From Umbelopsis ramanniana AG (lineage: Eukaryota > Mucoromycota > Umbelopsidomycetes > Umbelopsidales > Umbelopsidaceae), in NCBI RefSeq assembly GCF_025399195.1, contig NW_026252091.1:310001-374000 (forward strand): a DNA stretch of 64,000 nt, written 5' to 3'. Positions 46,430-58,700 of the stretch are shown here, in pieces; position 1 is the stretch's first letter, and every line of letters starts with the position of its first letter. The translations under genes were made by a program, and so were the position numbers. Under the pieces are notes generated by a model, which worked only from the letters and a program-made list of their open reading frames with translations, was not told where the DNA came from and did not search any database.

Positions 46430-49327
46430 ATGAAATCTCCTCAAACCGATCTCCCAAGCGGTGCCATTATCGAATCAGACTCTCCGGAGCCAGCACTGCT
46501 GGAGGTTTCGTGCTTGACCCCAGAGTAAGTCTCTCCATCCTTCATTACCTTCACTTTTCAACTTCCACTCAACTCCGAATATTTAGGAAAGACTATCGCG
46601 AACAGTCGTGGAAGAACGGCCTCGGCCAAACGTCAGAAATCGCGATCTATCCCAAGCAGAAGAACTTCATTCAAGACACCTTCTTCTGGCGCTTCAGCGT
46701 AAGCACCATCCAAGCAAATTGTAACTTTTCACTTTTCCCAGGCTATGAATGGTACTGTAGTCCCGATTCGGCTTGAGTTTGTATTCTGTCCTAACGCTGA
46801 CACCTTTTTAATAGTACTACCATCGTGTTACCTAATGGAAGTGAGCAAAAATCAACTCTACTGCTGAATCATAGAGGAGAAGAGGTGTCCACAAACATCA
46901 AACAATTATTTCCTTATACGTGGAGTGGCGAATGGTCAGCATGCTTGTCGGAGCTCATTTGCACCGTCTCCTTACATCGCCATTAACTGTCTCTTTTTTC
47001 ATTTTTGATAGGTCAACCTCTTGTAAAGTCACCAACCCGCCTGTGCATAACCTGCAATTCCTGATCAACCGCGAATTGGGTAAGGCTCAATTTCATGTTG
47101 AAAAGATCGGTCAACCTGTTTCAACCGAGAATGGCGAAACTGGACGAAAGATGATTTTGGGCTCCTTTGCCTTGGTGTACGTTGTCGATGGCCATGTTCG
47201 TATTGGTATCGATGAAAACCATGCTCAGGGACATGCAAGAGTTCTTTCCAAAGGTCATACTTTGTATATTGAACGCGACGAAGAAGCCAGCCCAACCAAC
47301 TTGATGATTCAAGCATCGGACGAGAAAGGTGGTGTTGGAAATCATGATTTGGGTAAGCTGACTACACTTGAGCAAATATGTGTGTAATCATACTGTTTTT
47401 AACATTTTCATGCAATCATTTAAAAACGGGTGCATTTAGATGCAACTGTTGCTGTCATCATGATCACCGAGAACAAGCGCCAGGGTGCACCATCTACTGT
47501 GTCAGATTATATTGCGAGCACCATCGCCAAACCAGTTGGTCCCCTCACAGTTGATCCTACCTCAGCCCCTGCTCAGACACCGCAAGCGTCTGCACCTCAA
47601 CAATCACCTCCTGCAGATGTTAACGCACCAAGTCAGAGGAGGGTTCCTCGAAGAAAAGGATCGCTTGTGGTATACGATGACCAACCTCTGTGGAACCTTC
47701 CACCCGACCTTGCTCAAAAGCTTGCATCTAAGGAAGCTGTAGCATCATCCAATGCTTTTCCCGTTACGACCGAGATTGGAGGAGAACTAGCACAATTACG
47801 TTCTACAGGAAACAATGCAGCAGCAGAGAAGACACTGCAGGAAATCCGCAAAGATAGCATTGGCGGAACTACTCCAGCCCGTAAATGGGAGTCTGCTCAG
47901 GCGTATGAGCCACCTACGTTCGAAACGCAGGACACCGAAGTTCCCCCGCCGGTTGTTCGTGATCGTCTGGTAATTGAAGACTTCCCTGTAAGAACCATTA
48001 GCACTGCATGGATCAAAATGATACGTCAAGGTTTGAGCGAATGGCTTAGACTCCCCGTGATCGTTTGCAGAGGTACAGAAGAAGGGTAAGTAGTGTTATC
48101 AGCTTCCATTCCTAAATTTTCCATATGTTAACTAATCCCATTTTTTCTTTCTCAATCATCAACGTATATCACGTTTTCTTTCTATACCATTTTCTCTTAC
48201 GCACGTTCGCTACTATTTTTGGAAAATTGTCTTCATTGTGAATGTAGTCCCGTTGTCGGTATCACTGCAGCGGTTCATGGAAACGAACTAAACGGTGTCC
48301 CTTGTATCCATCGTGTTGTGTCTGACATTGATATCCACAAACTGACTGGAACTGTCGTTGCTGTCCCTTGTGTCAACGTTACCGGATACCTCAAATTTAC
48401 CCGTGAATTTGCTGACGGAAAGGATCTCAACCGCTATTTCCCTGGCAAGGAAGATGGTTTTGCGTCTCAAGTCTATGCATACCAACTGATGCAAAAAATC
48501 ATCTCTCAGTTCAACTACTTGATTGATCTCCATACCGCAAGTTTCGGTAGAGTCAACTCTTACTATGTTCGATCTGATATGAACGATCCTATCAGCGCTG
48601 TCATGGCTCACCTTCAACAGCCACAAGTTATCTTGCATAACTCTGGACAGGATGGTAGGATTTTATTCATAATTCTAGCACCAAATGAAAGGAACGCTAA
48701 CCATTGTGATATAATAGGTACACTCAGATCAGCCGCTGCTTCAAGAGGTATCAAGGCAATTACTGTAGAAATCGGTAATCCCCAATTGTTCCAAAATCAG
48801 TATGTGCAATGGTCGTACATGGGTGTCATGCGTATATTAGATCATCTGGAAATGTTCAAGATGGATAATGCTTATAACGACGAACTTGACCCACCCCCAC
48901 CTACCACTGTACTCTGCTCCAAGGGATTCTGGGTAAGCATTGGTCAAGATGGGGACCGCGACGTTCATTTTGAATAACACAGTATGGTCGTTTCCAAATA
49001 GATCTACACTAGAACAGGTGGTGTCCTCGAGGTCTATCCCGGTGTCAACAACACCGTCAAGAAGGGCGATTTGATTGCTCGCATCAAAAACATTTTCGGC
49101 AATGTCGTGGATGAATACTTTGCTCCATGTGCTGGCATTGTAAGTCACTCGAAGGATGATTGATAATGAAACCAACTCTACCCAATGCTTACTCCAATTT
49201 GTGATTATCGTAGACGATCGGTAGAAGCTCCAACCCAGTCGCCATGGCGGGTGACCGCATCATCCATCTCGGCGTCATTAAGAAGAAGGGTGAAATGTTG
49301 CCTAAGGAAGCAAAGGAAAACTACTAA
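46430..49327 (+). CDS. HutD-domain and aspartoacylase/succinylglutamate desuccinylase fusion
   Basis: Nine exons: 46430-46524, 46587-46751, 46815-46934, 47012-47352, 47440-48085, 48248-48654, 48718-48932, 49002-49139 and 49214-49327. The sum is 2241 nt (746 residues). Residues ~30-255 match HutD/Ves: QSWKNGLGQTSEIAIYP, FFWRFSVSTIQ, FSLFPGYEC. A Pro/Gln linker follows. Residues ~455-640 are an AstE/AspA zinc carboxypeptidase-like domain: VHGNELNG (His466, Glu469), DLNRYFPG, LIDLHTAS (His551) and ITVEIGNP (Glu609). The aspartoacylase half has every catalytic residue; by family it would hydrolyse an N-acyl amino acid. HutD is a cupin-like protein of unclear role. An upstream in-frame ATG (46304) would add 42 residues. 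Confidence 0.78.
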
Positions 49328-49629
49328 GAAAGTGTAGGTATATTACAAAAAAATGGACCCAATTTCATTATAAACCCACCACCAAGAAAGATAAAATCAA
49401 ATAAATGAGAAAGTAAAATTTGTGTTTCATTGTGATCATTTCGCTTTTATTACTGCTGCTGCTTCCCTTGTTTCGCTGCTATGAATGTCTAGAGTAGATT
49501 CATGTTGATGCAAAAGCTTAGGATGACACGTGTATAGTCTTTACAGCGATTGCGTGTGAGACGCTTGGTCTGAATAGCGTTCTTTATGTATAAAAGAAAT
49601 AACGAAATGAACCTATCCGGGATACTATA

Positions 49630-50138
49630 TTACATGGTTCTTGGGCCACCGAGGATGTCTCTGAGATTACCCTGAGCATCATTGGCGCTTCGCTCCCAAT
49701 ACTTTTGAGTCTTTTCCAAAGCCTTGATTTCATCATCTGCTGTACCGACGCGCTTCACAAATGATTCTTTCATCTCTGGTAATGGTGTTTGTATGAACCT
49801 GAATGAAATCAATAGAGTCAGCTGTCGTTTCTCGTGAAAAGTATGTGGCGAACGTATTTTGACTTACATCTTGCCAACGGGCTTATAGGTCTTTGTACCC
49901 TCTTCAAGAGCTTCCAATTCTCTTCGGGTCAGTTCAGCCACCTTGCGTTCACGCTCTTTGATCTGAATTTGTTGTTTGGTGGAATTAGCTTGCTGCATGG
50001 ACGAGATGTACTTTGCTTGTAAATCTACAAACACCTAAAAATTATAAGCAGAAGATTAATAGCTGGTTATGCAGATCAGATCTATGTTTGTAGGCAGTTG
50101 CTTACTCGACGAATAGTTTCATCGTTCAGGGCAGACAT
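49630..50138 (-). CDS. PFD1: Prefoldin subunit 1
   Basis: Three exons, 50138-50106, 50034-49868 and 49798-49630, give 122 residues, the normal size. Long coiled-coil helices (LQAKYISSMQQANSTKQQI, RKVAELTRRELEALE) flank the short beta region TYKPVGKMFIQTP, typical of beta-type prefoldin subunits. The hexameric complex passes unfolded actin and tubulin to the CCT chaperonin in the cytosol. The first exon codes for only 11 residues (MSALNDETIRR). It is convergent with the HutD-aspartoacylase gene and divergent from the tRNA-binding gene at 50243. Confidence 0.88.
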
Positions 50139-50242
50139 GATGACGGTGCAGGAAAGATGAACGAAAGAACAGCGACAACGGCTTCGCTTCAAAAAAAGTC
50201 CGTGACTCGTTCCTTTTTGAATCCTCTTGCTTGAAATCCACC

Positions 50243-50957
50243 ATGCTGTCAACTTACCGCGTTAGCCGCACTATACCGCAACGTCTCAACTGGCAAGCAG
50301 CTTTTTTCTCAAAGGCCAAATACTCTACAAAGGATGCTAGCGAGCAACCACTCATTCATCGGTTAAATGTACAAATCGGTAAAATTGTGCAGGTGGAACG
50401 CCACCCTGAAGCAGAACACCTGTACGTTGAGAAGGTGGATCTCGGTGAAGTTACGGAGGAAAATACTCCAGTAACAAGAACAATTGTCAGTGGCCTGGTC
50501 AAATACATGGGTATAAACGACATGCTTGTGAGTATTCAATGGCTCTGCAGTCAGTGGATACATCTCGTTACTAACACAGGCTTTGTTGACCGACCGATTT
50601 TTTATACCCAATTCCATCTTCAAGAATAAGCAAGTCTTGGTTGTTGGTAACATGAAGCCTAGCAAGTTTCGAGGAATTCTGTCCCAAGGAATGTTGTTGG
50701 CAGCGTCAAAAGGTGATATGGTTGAGCTGCTTGAACCAGCATCAGGCTCGGTTGTTGGAGAGCGGGTGCAGGTGGATGGGCTGGATGAGCTCGCTACCCC
50801 TGATGCAGTCCTCAAACCAAAACAAAAAGTGATGGAGCAGGTTGCTCAAGACTTGCTGACCAGTGAGCAATGTGTAGCAACCTGGAAAGGCATGCCACTC
50901 AAGACAAGTGCCGGCTGGGTCCGGTGCAAGAGTATTCAGAACGGAAACATCTCATAA
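50243..50957 (+). CDS. EMAP-II-like tRNA-binding domain protein, mitochondrial
   Basis: Exon 1 is 50243-50527 and exon 2 is 50625-50957; 205 residues. The N-terminus is basic and Ser-rich (MLSTYRVSRTIPQRLNWQAA), a likely mitochondrial presequence. The OB-fold tRNA-binding domain shows LNVQIGKIVQVERHPEAEHL, YVEKVDLGE, TIVSGLVKYM, VVGNMKPSKFRGILSQGML and LAASKGDMVELLEPA. These match Arc1p/AIMP1/EMAP-II C-domains, which deliver tRNA to synthetases. An in-frame acceptor 48 nt earlier (exon from 50581) would add 14-16 residues; the shorter form fits the domain better. Confidence 0.8.
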
Positions 50958-51078
50958 AATTAAAAAACAAGCAATAGTTTATTGTTTCATTAGACGACAT
51001 CATATCTTGCAATTAGACGACATTTTCATTTATACATTTTTCCCTTTTACGTTTCTGTTACCGTCTCCGTTTCTATAA

Positions 51079-52444
51079 CTATTTACCAGCTTTGTCTTCA
51101 AGTTCAGTGGCGGGTTTTTTGTGATATGTTGGTACACTGGGCATGCTTCGGCTAGGTTGGATATGGGCTGCCGAAGGGAAGTTTCTTCGGTTCAACAAGA
51201 AACCCTTGAGTGATCTAATTTCACTCTTGATATCCTGTACTTCTTTAGCCTCAGTATCCACACCAGGTACGCCAGATCCAGAGTTGCTTGAGTTGAGGTA
51301 GCTATAGCTGTATGAATAGGTGGATTGAGTCAGGTATGATATGAGAGATGTTAAAGCCACCCGCAAAGGATTATCGCCTTGAGTGGCGGCCAGCGTAGCC
51401 ACTAGGGTAGACAATCGGGAGATGTCTTTAGCCATCTTCTTTTGCGCATCCTCGATCTTGGTATAAACAAACTCCTCCTCTTCAGATTCAGCAAGTATCG
51501 TTTCCTCTTCACCATCTGTGATGGTCACCTTGGTGGGTTTAGGTACCTTGTTGAACTGCTTGAGTTTCTCGTTCAGGCGTTCCAATAACGCCCGACGATG
51601 TTCATAAGTCTTTCGTCTGTGTTCGAAATAAGCTTGGAACGTAGGGTTCACAATTCGCTGCAAAACGATACATATTAAACATCCCATTATTGTATTTCTA
51701 CCAGCAGTAACATAATTATTCAAAGTCTGTCCTTACCTTTACCAGTGCAACCAAACCAGTGGTTGCAGTAACGGCACCGACAGCGATGATGACAGCCATT
51801 GTTACCACCTTGTCAATAGGCACCGTTGGAGGCGGTGGTGTTTGAACATATATAACTTGAGGTGGCTGATTCACACGAGAAGGAACCTGCGGCATAGATG
51901 ACGAAGCTGGTGCAGCACTTGGCTGTGGTAATTTGGCTGCTTCCTATATTGGTAAAACATATTTGTCAGTTCCATTCGCTTACACCTGAAGACGCACACA
52001 CACCTTATCACTTACGGCTATAACGGTGGAATCAGGCTTCGTTTCTCCAACTCTTTGGAATGCCTCTTGAATTTCACGCTGATTGAGTCCTTTTTTCTGA
52101 AGGAAAGCCAGCTTCTTTGCTCTATCAGCGGAACGAACATTAGGAGAAGAAAGGAACGAAACTGCAGGCTTGATAAGGTCTTCTCGCAGAGGAAGATCCG
52201 AAGAGGGCTTTGCTTCTACTACTGGTACGGGTGCTTTCGCAACTTCAGGAACAGCCGAGGATTCGGTTGTAGAAGGGGGTTGCTGAGCTAGTAAGCTAGA
52301 CAGATCAGCACCAGCACGAGCGTCCTTCTGTCGCTGGACCAAGGCCTTTCGCTTCTCCTCACGTTGCTCTGGAGTAAGAGAGGGTCCTAAAAGCTCCCTA
52401 ACTTGGTCTTGCTTTGGAGGTTGATTGTCGTCGTTGTCTGACAT
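51079..52444 (-). CDS. PEX14: Peroxisomal membrane docking protein Pex14
   Basis: Three exons, 52444-52016, 51943-51737 and 51657-51079, give 404 residues. The conserved N-domain that binds PEX5 and PEX19 WxxxF motifs is at about residues 88-135: LREDLIKPAVSFLSSPNVRS and ADRAKKLAFLQKKGLNQREI. A Pro-rich stretch (VQTPPPPTVP) and a hydrophobic segment (VVTMAVIIAVGAVTATTGLV) follow, then a coiled-coil. It forms the docking and import pore for matrix proteins with Pex13. The ORF extends upstream to 52573, but the ATG at 52444 starts the typical N-terminus. Donor GTAAGT at 52015 was chosen over a later GTGTGT. Confidence 0.92.
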
Positions 52445-52690
52445 GAAGATGTGTTTTGTGGGGTAGTGAGAGCCAAAAAAAATATCCCTTGTGTCAGCAA
52501 GTATTGCCATGTGAAGCTCCAACTTTCCTGCACGTGACTTACCAGCTTGTCTCTCCGCTTGAAATGGGTTCACAGTCCATTCTGTTCACGCGTAAGTCGA
52601 ATAGGTACGAAAGCACCGAAAAACGGACGGCAAGACACCCAAAATCCTCGATAATCCCTGGTAGCCCATTAGAACTGGGCGTCGGTAGCT

Positions 52691-54127
52691 ATGGGTCTCG
52701 ATTTGGATCGCTGTATTGAGCAGCTGTACAACAAGCAGCTGCTGTCGGAAGCAGAGATCAAGGAGATCTGCGAAAAGACAAAGGAATTATTAATGCAAGA
52801 GAGTAATGTGCTTCACATTAAAGCTCCTGTCACTGTTGTCGGTGATATTCATGGGTAGGTTATGAAATGCAATAGAACATTTATGGTGGATTGCAGTTCT
52901 CATTATATCACATATGGCCTCTATTTTACAGCCAGTTTTACGATCTCCTGGAAATCTTTCGGATAGGTGGATTTTGTCCCGATACAAATTACTTATTCTT
53001 AGGTAAAAATCACTGTTTATGGATGAAAATCATCTATCAAATTGTAAATAACTTGTTGTTGGTTTCATAGGCGATTACGTGGATCGTGGACTGTACAGTG
53101 TTGAAACCATCTCCTTACTCACTTGCCTCAAGTTGAGGTACCCTGGCCGAGTCCAGCTGGTTAGGGGAAATCATGAATCAAGAGCAGTGACACAGGTTAG
53201 AAAGATTCATGACTGGATAGATGAACGCTCGATGTCGCTAATCTGATGGTAGACCTATGGATTTTATACGGAGTGCACCAGGAAATATGGATCACATCAC
53301 GTCTGGCAATATTTTACAGATATGTTCGACTTTTTGACCCTCTCGGTGGTGATTGATAATTCAATATTTTGCGTTCACGGAGGTAAGCCAAACATTGTGA
53401 TAATGTTAAAGACGTTGACCGTATGTATCTTGTGCTAACAATGCCTCACAGGTCTATCACCCACCATTCATGTCCTGGATCAAATTAAAATCTTGGATAG
53501 ATTTCGAGGTAAATGATCGTAGCAGCCAAAAATGATGTAGTGACACATACATTCTTTGCATGGAGAGATGCTAAAGTATCTGCCTCCCAGAAATTCCACA
53601 CGAAGGTCCGATGGCAGACCTGGTATGGTCTGATCCCGACCCAGATAAAGAAGATTTTGCGATTTCAGCAAGGTGAGTAAGGCAATGAATAGGAATTGAT
53701 TAAACACGATCTCATTATATGCCTCATGATATGTAGAGGAGCTGGCTATACCTTCGGTAGTCACATCGTAGAGCGATTTCTGGATGCAAACAAAATGTCG
53801 CATATCTTGAGAGCGCATCAACTTTGCAATGCGGGCTACCAGGTGCTTTTCAATGACCAGCTGTCAACTGTGTGGTCTGCCCCGAACTACTGCTATAGAT
53901 GTGGTAATTTGGCTTCTATCCTCGAGGTGGGTGTAGAAGGTGAACGATACTTTAACGTCTTTGATGCCGCGCCGGAAAACGATAAGAACTTTCAAACCAA
54001 CGTCCAGAAACCTGTAAGTCTTACGCACTGAAATGCAAATTTATTCAGTATTGGAGCAGCATATTGACATGACACTTCTCTTCAACAGCTGCAACTTGAT
54101 AACAAACAAGCCCAGTACTTCTTTTGA
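52691..54127 (+). CDS. PPG1: PP2A-family Ser/Thr phosphatase catalytic subunit, PPG1 type
   Basis: Eight exons, 52691-52854, 52932-53002, 53071-53195, 53253-53382, 53452-53508, 53591-53672, 53737-54013 and 54089-54127, give 314 residues. Metal and active-site motifs are all present: GDIHGQFYD (51-59), GDYVDRG, RGNHESR and FCVHGGLSP. Features that separate PPG1 from PP4/PP6 are [13 protein letters not shown] at the start, [34 protein letters not shown] and [10 protein letters not shown]. Yeast PPG1 acts with Far complex subunits on mitophagy, glycogen and TORC2 signalling. The C-terminus is AQYFF rather than the usual YFL that is methylated in PP2A-type enzymes. Confidence 0.93.
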
Positions 54128-54375
54128 AATGAGATGATAACTCATCCTGTAGACAACTGTATGAAAAAATTGATTCCAATACTTGTAATATAACAACACT
54201 ACTATAACGAATGCTGTAGAAATTTACTGAATATACATGGTGCATGTATTCGTTTAAGATAGCAATGAGTTGCCGTAGCAACAAAAGATGTAATCATTAA
54301 GGAGAGAAGGGAACCCTAGTGGATAGTTTGAAAAGGGGTATGTAAGGCAAAGGCAAAAGAAGGAAGCTAGAGAAG

Positions 54376-55585
54376 TTAGGAAATGATGCAGCTCTTTCCA
54401 TCACTGGAGGAAGAATCGTTCGATCGGTAGGTTGCTAAAGCAACTTGCTCAGATTCCGTTAAAGCCACCTGTTAATTATATAGAGTTCAGTCAGTTATGA
54501 CATGAAGCACTACTGGCGTTCATCATCAATGAATTTTTTACTTACACCCCGTCTAATTTTGTCTTCAAGAACCTGTCTATGCCGCTGGTGTTCTCTGCCG
54601 TATCCAATACAATGGTTATTATTTAAAATTAACTAGTGCATATGGCCCAGGTACGAATTCTATCTGAATGCTTACCTATCAATAGGTCTGATGCCTAAGC
54701 CAGTTTGAGCATGGGCATGACTAGGTGCACGATTCGAATTGGCGCCGGCTGGGGTACTTGCAGGCCGTGGAGGAACGTCTTTGTGGAAAAACTTTGTCAT
54801 ATTTCGTTTCGAGTTAGCGCTGCGTGACGGGCTGGCGCTAGCTGCTCTTCGACCTGTGCACTGGTGATCCGTCTCAAGGCGGTGTTTGACGCAGTAAGAT
54901 TGTTTGCAGCTGGAACAGATCATAGGGACCAGTAACTTTGTTTTGCACCCTTGTTGCCTACATACGTTTGAAGGCGGCGATGTACTAGTTTGTCTATCAT
55001 TGCATCCACTCTCAATGTGCTGATTCATCTATCAGGGCGGTAAAAACGTCAGTACAAACTGAGCTTGGAAATCTCAGAAGAGACATTCGTCATACCCTAA
55101 GATTTGGGTCCTCTCCACGCTTGATAGGCACTGGATTGTGGCATATGGGACAAGTCGGTACTCTACAGCGTGTACTGGATAATCAGTATGCAGTATATAT
55201 AGGTCATGTCAAGTTGCCATAGTATGCTTCCTCACCTAAAGTCGGCATTGGGATCTTGCAGGCTTGGACATTTGTGATCCTCTCGTTTCCAATGGTCCTG
55301 GCTATGTTAATGTTTAGCTATCAAATGCATATATTCTTCATAATTCAGTGCTAAACTAGTACAAAGAAGAAGGAAATTCCGAGACGTACCAAAATACCTT
55401 GTTGCAATTTGGACAAGTGAATGGTAGAAAATCTTAGAGTTACCAATTGAAGTAAAAGTAAGTGGTCAAGTCCGGTTAATCAGGCACAGCACCAAGTTCT
55501 TTAATTGAAAAATTGAAATAAAGTACATACCTAGCTGTCGGCAAGATGCCTCGGTACATTGCTTGCCAACTTGCGGCAACTCCAT
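54376..55585 (-). CDS. AN1-type zinc-finger protein (Cuz1/ZFAND2 type) with UIM and CAAX box
   Basis: Seven exons, 55585-55531, 55432-55390, 55301-55236, 55162-55096, 55028-54676, 54594-54546 and 54468-54376, give 241 residues. Two AN1 fingers are seen: FTCPNCNKVFCQDHWKREDH and CKTKLLVPMICSSCKQSYCV with KHRLETDHQC. The segment VPTCPICHNPVPIKRGEDP links them. The end carries ESEQVALATYRS, which fits a ubiquitin-interacting motif, and finally CIIS, a CAAX prenylation signal. Animal AIRAPL (ZFAND2B) has the same order. Cuz1/AIRAP proteins recruit p97/Cdc48 and the proteasome under arsenite stress. The whole arrangement depends on correct splicing of the last two exons. Confidence 0.82.
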
Positions 55586-55705
55586 GCAGAATGACAATAT
55601 GTAGTTGGTACACCGTCCGTCTCTTAACTTCCCAAAGCACACCAATTTTAAAAAAAGATTTTAGTTCTCCGAACATCGCAGAAACCCATTTTATTGTCAG
55701 ATTTT

Positions 55706-58700
55706 TCAGTTTTGATCCGCCATGGATGCAACTTCAGTTTCGTTGTTGGCGGTATCCATCGATTCCTCTTGATGGATTTGCTTCGCATCTGTATCTACTT
55801 CCGTTTTAATATGGTGAAAAGCTAACCATCCGTCTCTCCGGGGCGCTTGTCGTTTAGCCCACAGCTCTAAAAATCGCCCTCGTCCAAGAGCTTCATCAAA
55901 TCCAGCTTTTGGAAGTAGCGTTTCAATCATATCGTACACTCCAGGAGGCTTCAGTTCAGTGTATTCTGTGAATGTCTCTTTTAGATAGCTGCTCTGTTCG
56001 ATCTGACTGTGTTATTCAATAACGTTACCTTCGTGAATCCATTGCTCAGTTGGCCGTTCAAAGTCAATGATAACATCAGCCGTACGTTGATGTCTCAGTT
56101 CAAACCCTTCGCCTCTTTTGAAGATAAGAAGAATCTCTTTAGAAGAACTGAAATACGGACTAGGTCTGTCTTGTAATACATTGGACAGCGTCTTTTTGAA
56201 CCACACCAGATTTTCCACGTATGTACAACCTGGAACACGTTCAACATCGTTAAATACAGGTACAAATCACACAACGATGGCACAATAAATATCTTACCAA
56301 GTGAATACATCATTCGCACTACATCTGCCTGTGTTGATTTGTGTGTCCACATAAAAATCAATCCCGCTGACATATGCTGTAGAACATTTTCCATCAAAGA
56401 CATCTACCGGAACGATAATAAAGGTTAGCAGCAAAACCACCATCGCAGTTAACGTGTAGAATCGGTGAACACACCATGTCTGTAAGGCTCCAAGTACAGC
56501 GGCCATCATTTCGCCCATCCGCTACATAAAACTCCCACGGAGGATCTATTAACATGCCTTCGATAGGTGACTGTGATGATGCCGCCTCAGTTTGGGACAT
56601 GACTTCATCCAACACGGACACACAATCGTTCATGTCCTTCATTTCCCAGTATGCTGTTTTTGGTTCGGTGGCCGATGCCCGCTTCGAATTATATAGCCCT
56701 CGCATTTGTTTGACTCCACTGAATAAGTCATTTGGTATAATGTATCTAGAGATCAAATCGTCTGGAGTATCAGTCTTCGGCTTCACTTTCTTGACGCCAG
56801 AAAAGAAGTTGGCCAAAGATAGTTGCGTTGGTTTTTTGGCGACTGGAGCACTGGTGGTAGGTGCAACAGTCGTTGTTGGTGTATTCTGAGTCTGCCTTCT
56901 CAGCGACATATTGCTGTAAAAAAAAAAAATTAGATGAAAAACATTATAAAGTACATATTGACCACCTCACTTTCCACTTACAGCTCTGTCGTTATCAAGC
57001 CCTTGCGCCATTGCTTCTTCAATTCGTGGTATTTTCGTCTGACATCAGGATCTTGGAATCCCCTGAATAAAACAAGTTAAACACTGACATACTTTTGGTT
57101 GTGTAAGTAAGCATCCATCAAACTTACTCAACGAATTTGCGGTATTCTTGCAGACTCTCTTTCCATTCCAAATCCCAGTTGCGCCGCTTCAACGTTATCG
57201 CTGATGGCTCGTTGGCAAGCATAAATGCTTCTTCGTCACTGAGCAATCTGAAATTACCGACTCCTATATTTTGTTTGACTAGTAGCGCTATATCTCCTGA
57301 TTTGGTTGCGGTAGATTTGTGTACACGGGGGGCTGCCTTGGGTCTTGGCGCTGCTGGCTTCTTTGCAACAATGCTAAAATGGTTTCAGTTAGTTTAATCT
57401 TCTTCGATGATTGCAACAAAATGTCCTTGCTCTTTTACCTTCCACTTCTGTTGTGATATTCTTTCAGCCATTGATCTACTTCTCTCTCAATTTCTTTAAC
57501 CTCGTCAAGGTCCCATGCTGAGCTAAGTGCCGAGGTAGCAGCTTCTCCAGCATTGGTTCGATTTTTGTCAACCATTTTAAGCTTGCCGTCGACTATTGCG
57601 TAAGCGTCGTCTTTAATTTTCTTGGATTGAATCAATTTGCGATAATATGCACTGCATTGATACCCAGCCTATTGTAAAGTACGTCAGTACAGGTCTATCA
57701 ATTCACCACAACTGTCCTAAAACTCACTCGGTGTGGAATCCCCATGCTAAAAATTCCCCAGGATGCGCCAATTCTGTAGCCTTTTTCTTTCCATTCCTCC
57801 ATTCGCTTCATGAAGTTATCATGGTCAGTTTTTGTGAAACTTCCGTTGCTTTGTCCTTGAGCCGGATCTGAATAGTGAAGTGTTAATACGTGGCTATCAA
57901 TGAAGTTTATCAAGTTGATTACAAATGCTTACCAACGAAACGATAATAAAATGCTTCTGGATTCTAGTTAGGCAAAGGGCATAATCATTAGAATTATTCC
58001 TTGCCAAAAACGTATGCATTTTTACTCACAAGTCGACGTATCTCCCAAGCGTGAATGCGCGCTGGAGACCAAGTTTTGACACAGTCGTGCGAAAATGTGT
58101 TTTCGCCCGGTACTTTTGTCCTTACAACAGATGACTTTTCAGTTTCCTCTTCATCATTTGCTGGGATGTCCTGTTCTGAAGGCTCGGGACTCCTTCTATC
58201 ATTTGCAACCTCCTTTTCGGTGTCGGTGTCGTCGTCTGGTATCATAAGGGTATCATCATCTTCTTCTTCTGGCTGTGCTTCTAGTTGCTCCAATAGAGTG
58301 TTTACAACAGGAGATGGCATGTCGTCGAATGATGGCGTCCCAGGTAAGGTTTCTATCATGTCCTCGTCTTCGGATTGGACATCGTCTTCAGGAGCCATCT
58401 CGGCAGCCTTCTTCCAAAACTCTTCGTCAGAGTCTACCTTTTTGTTCTCTTCCTTCTTCACTTTAGGTTTGTCCTTCATCATGAAACCCCAGTGGATTTG
58501 GTGATGTTTTGAGCTGCCTTCGCCATGGGCACATGCTTTGTCACAATAAGGCTTGTTAGGTTGTTTCGAGATATGTGACTAAAGTTCACCTTGTTAGCAT
58601 ACGCTATTGTATTTAAGTAGGTATATAAAATTTGCTCTATGATCTTACGTCTTGTAATTTGTCAGCAATGTGATCTGTCACGTTGCATTTGCTACCTTGT

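Noticed and set aside
46692-46740. Short intron from GTAAGC at 46699 to CCCAG at 46740 in the HutD domain
   Set aside because: The sequence in between (VSTIQ...FSLFPGYE) is the HutD consensus and splicing it out breaks the next phase, so it is coding.
56012-56034. In-frame TAA as evidence that MTA1 is a pseudogene
   Set aside because: A 63-nt GT-AG intron (56028-55966) removes it in phase and restores the family sequence HEEYTELKPPGVYDM.
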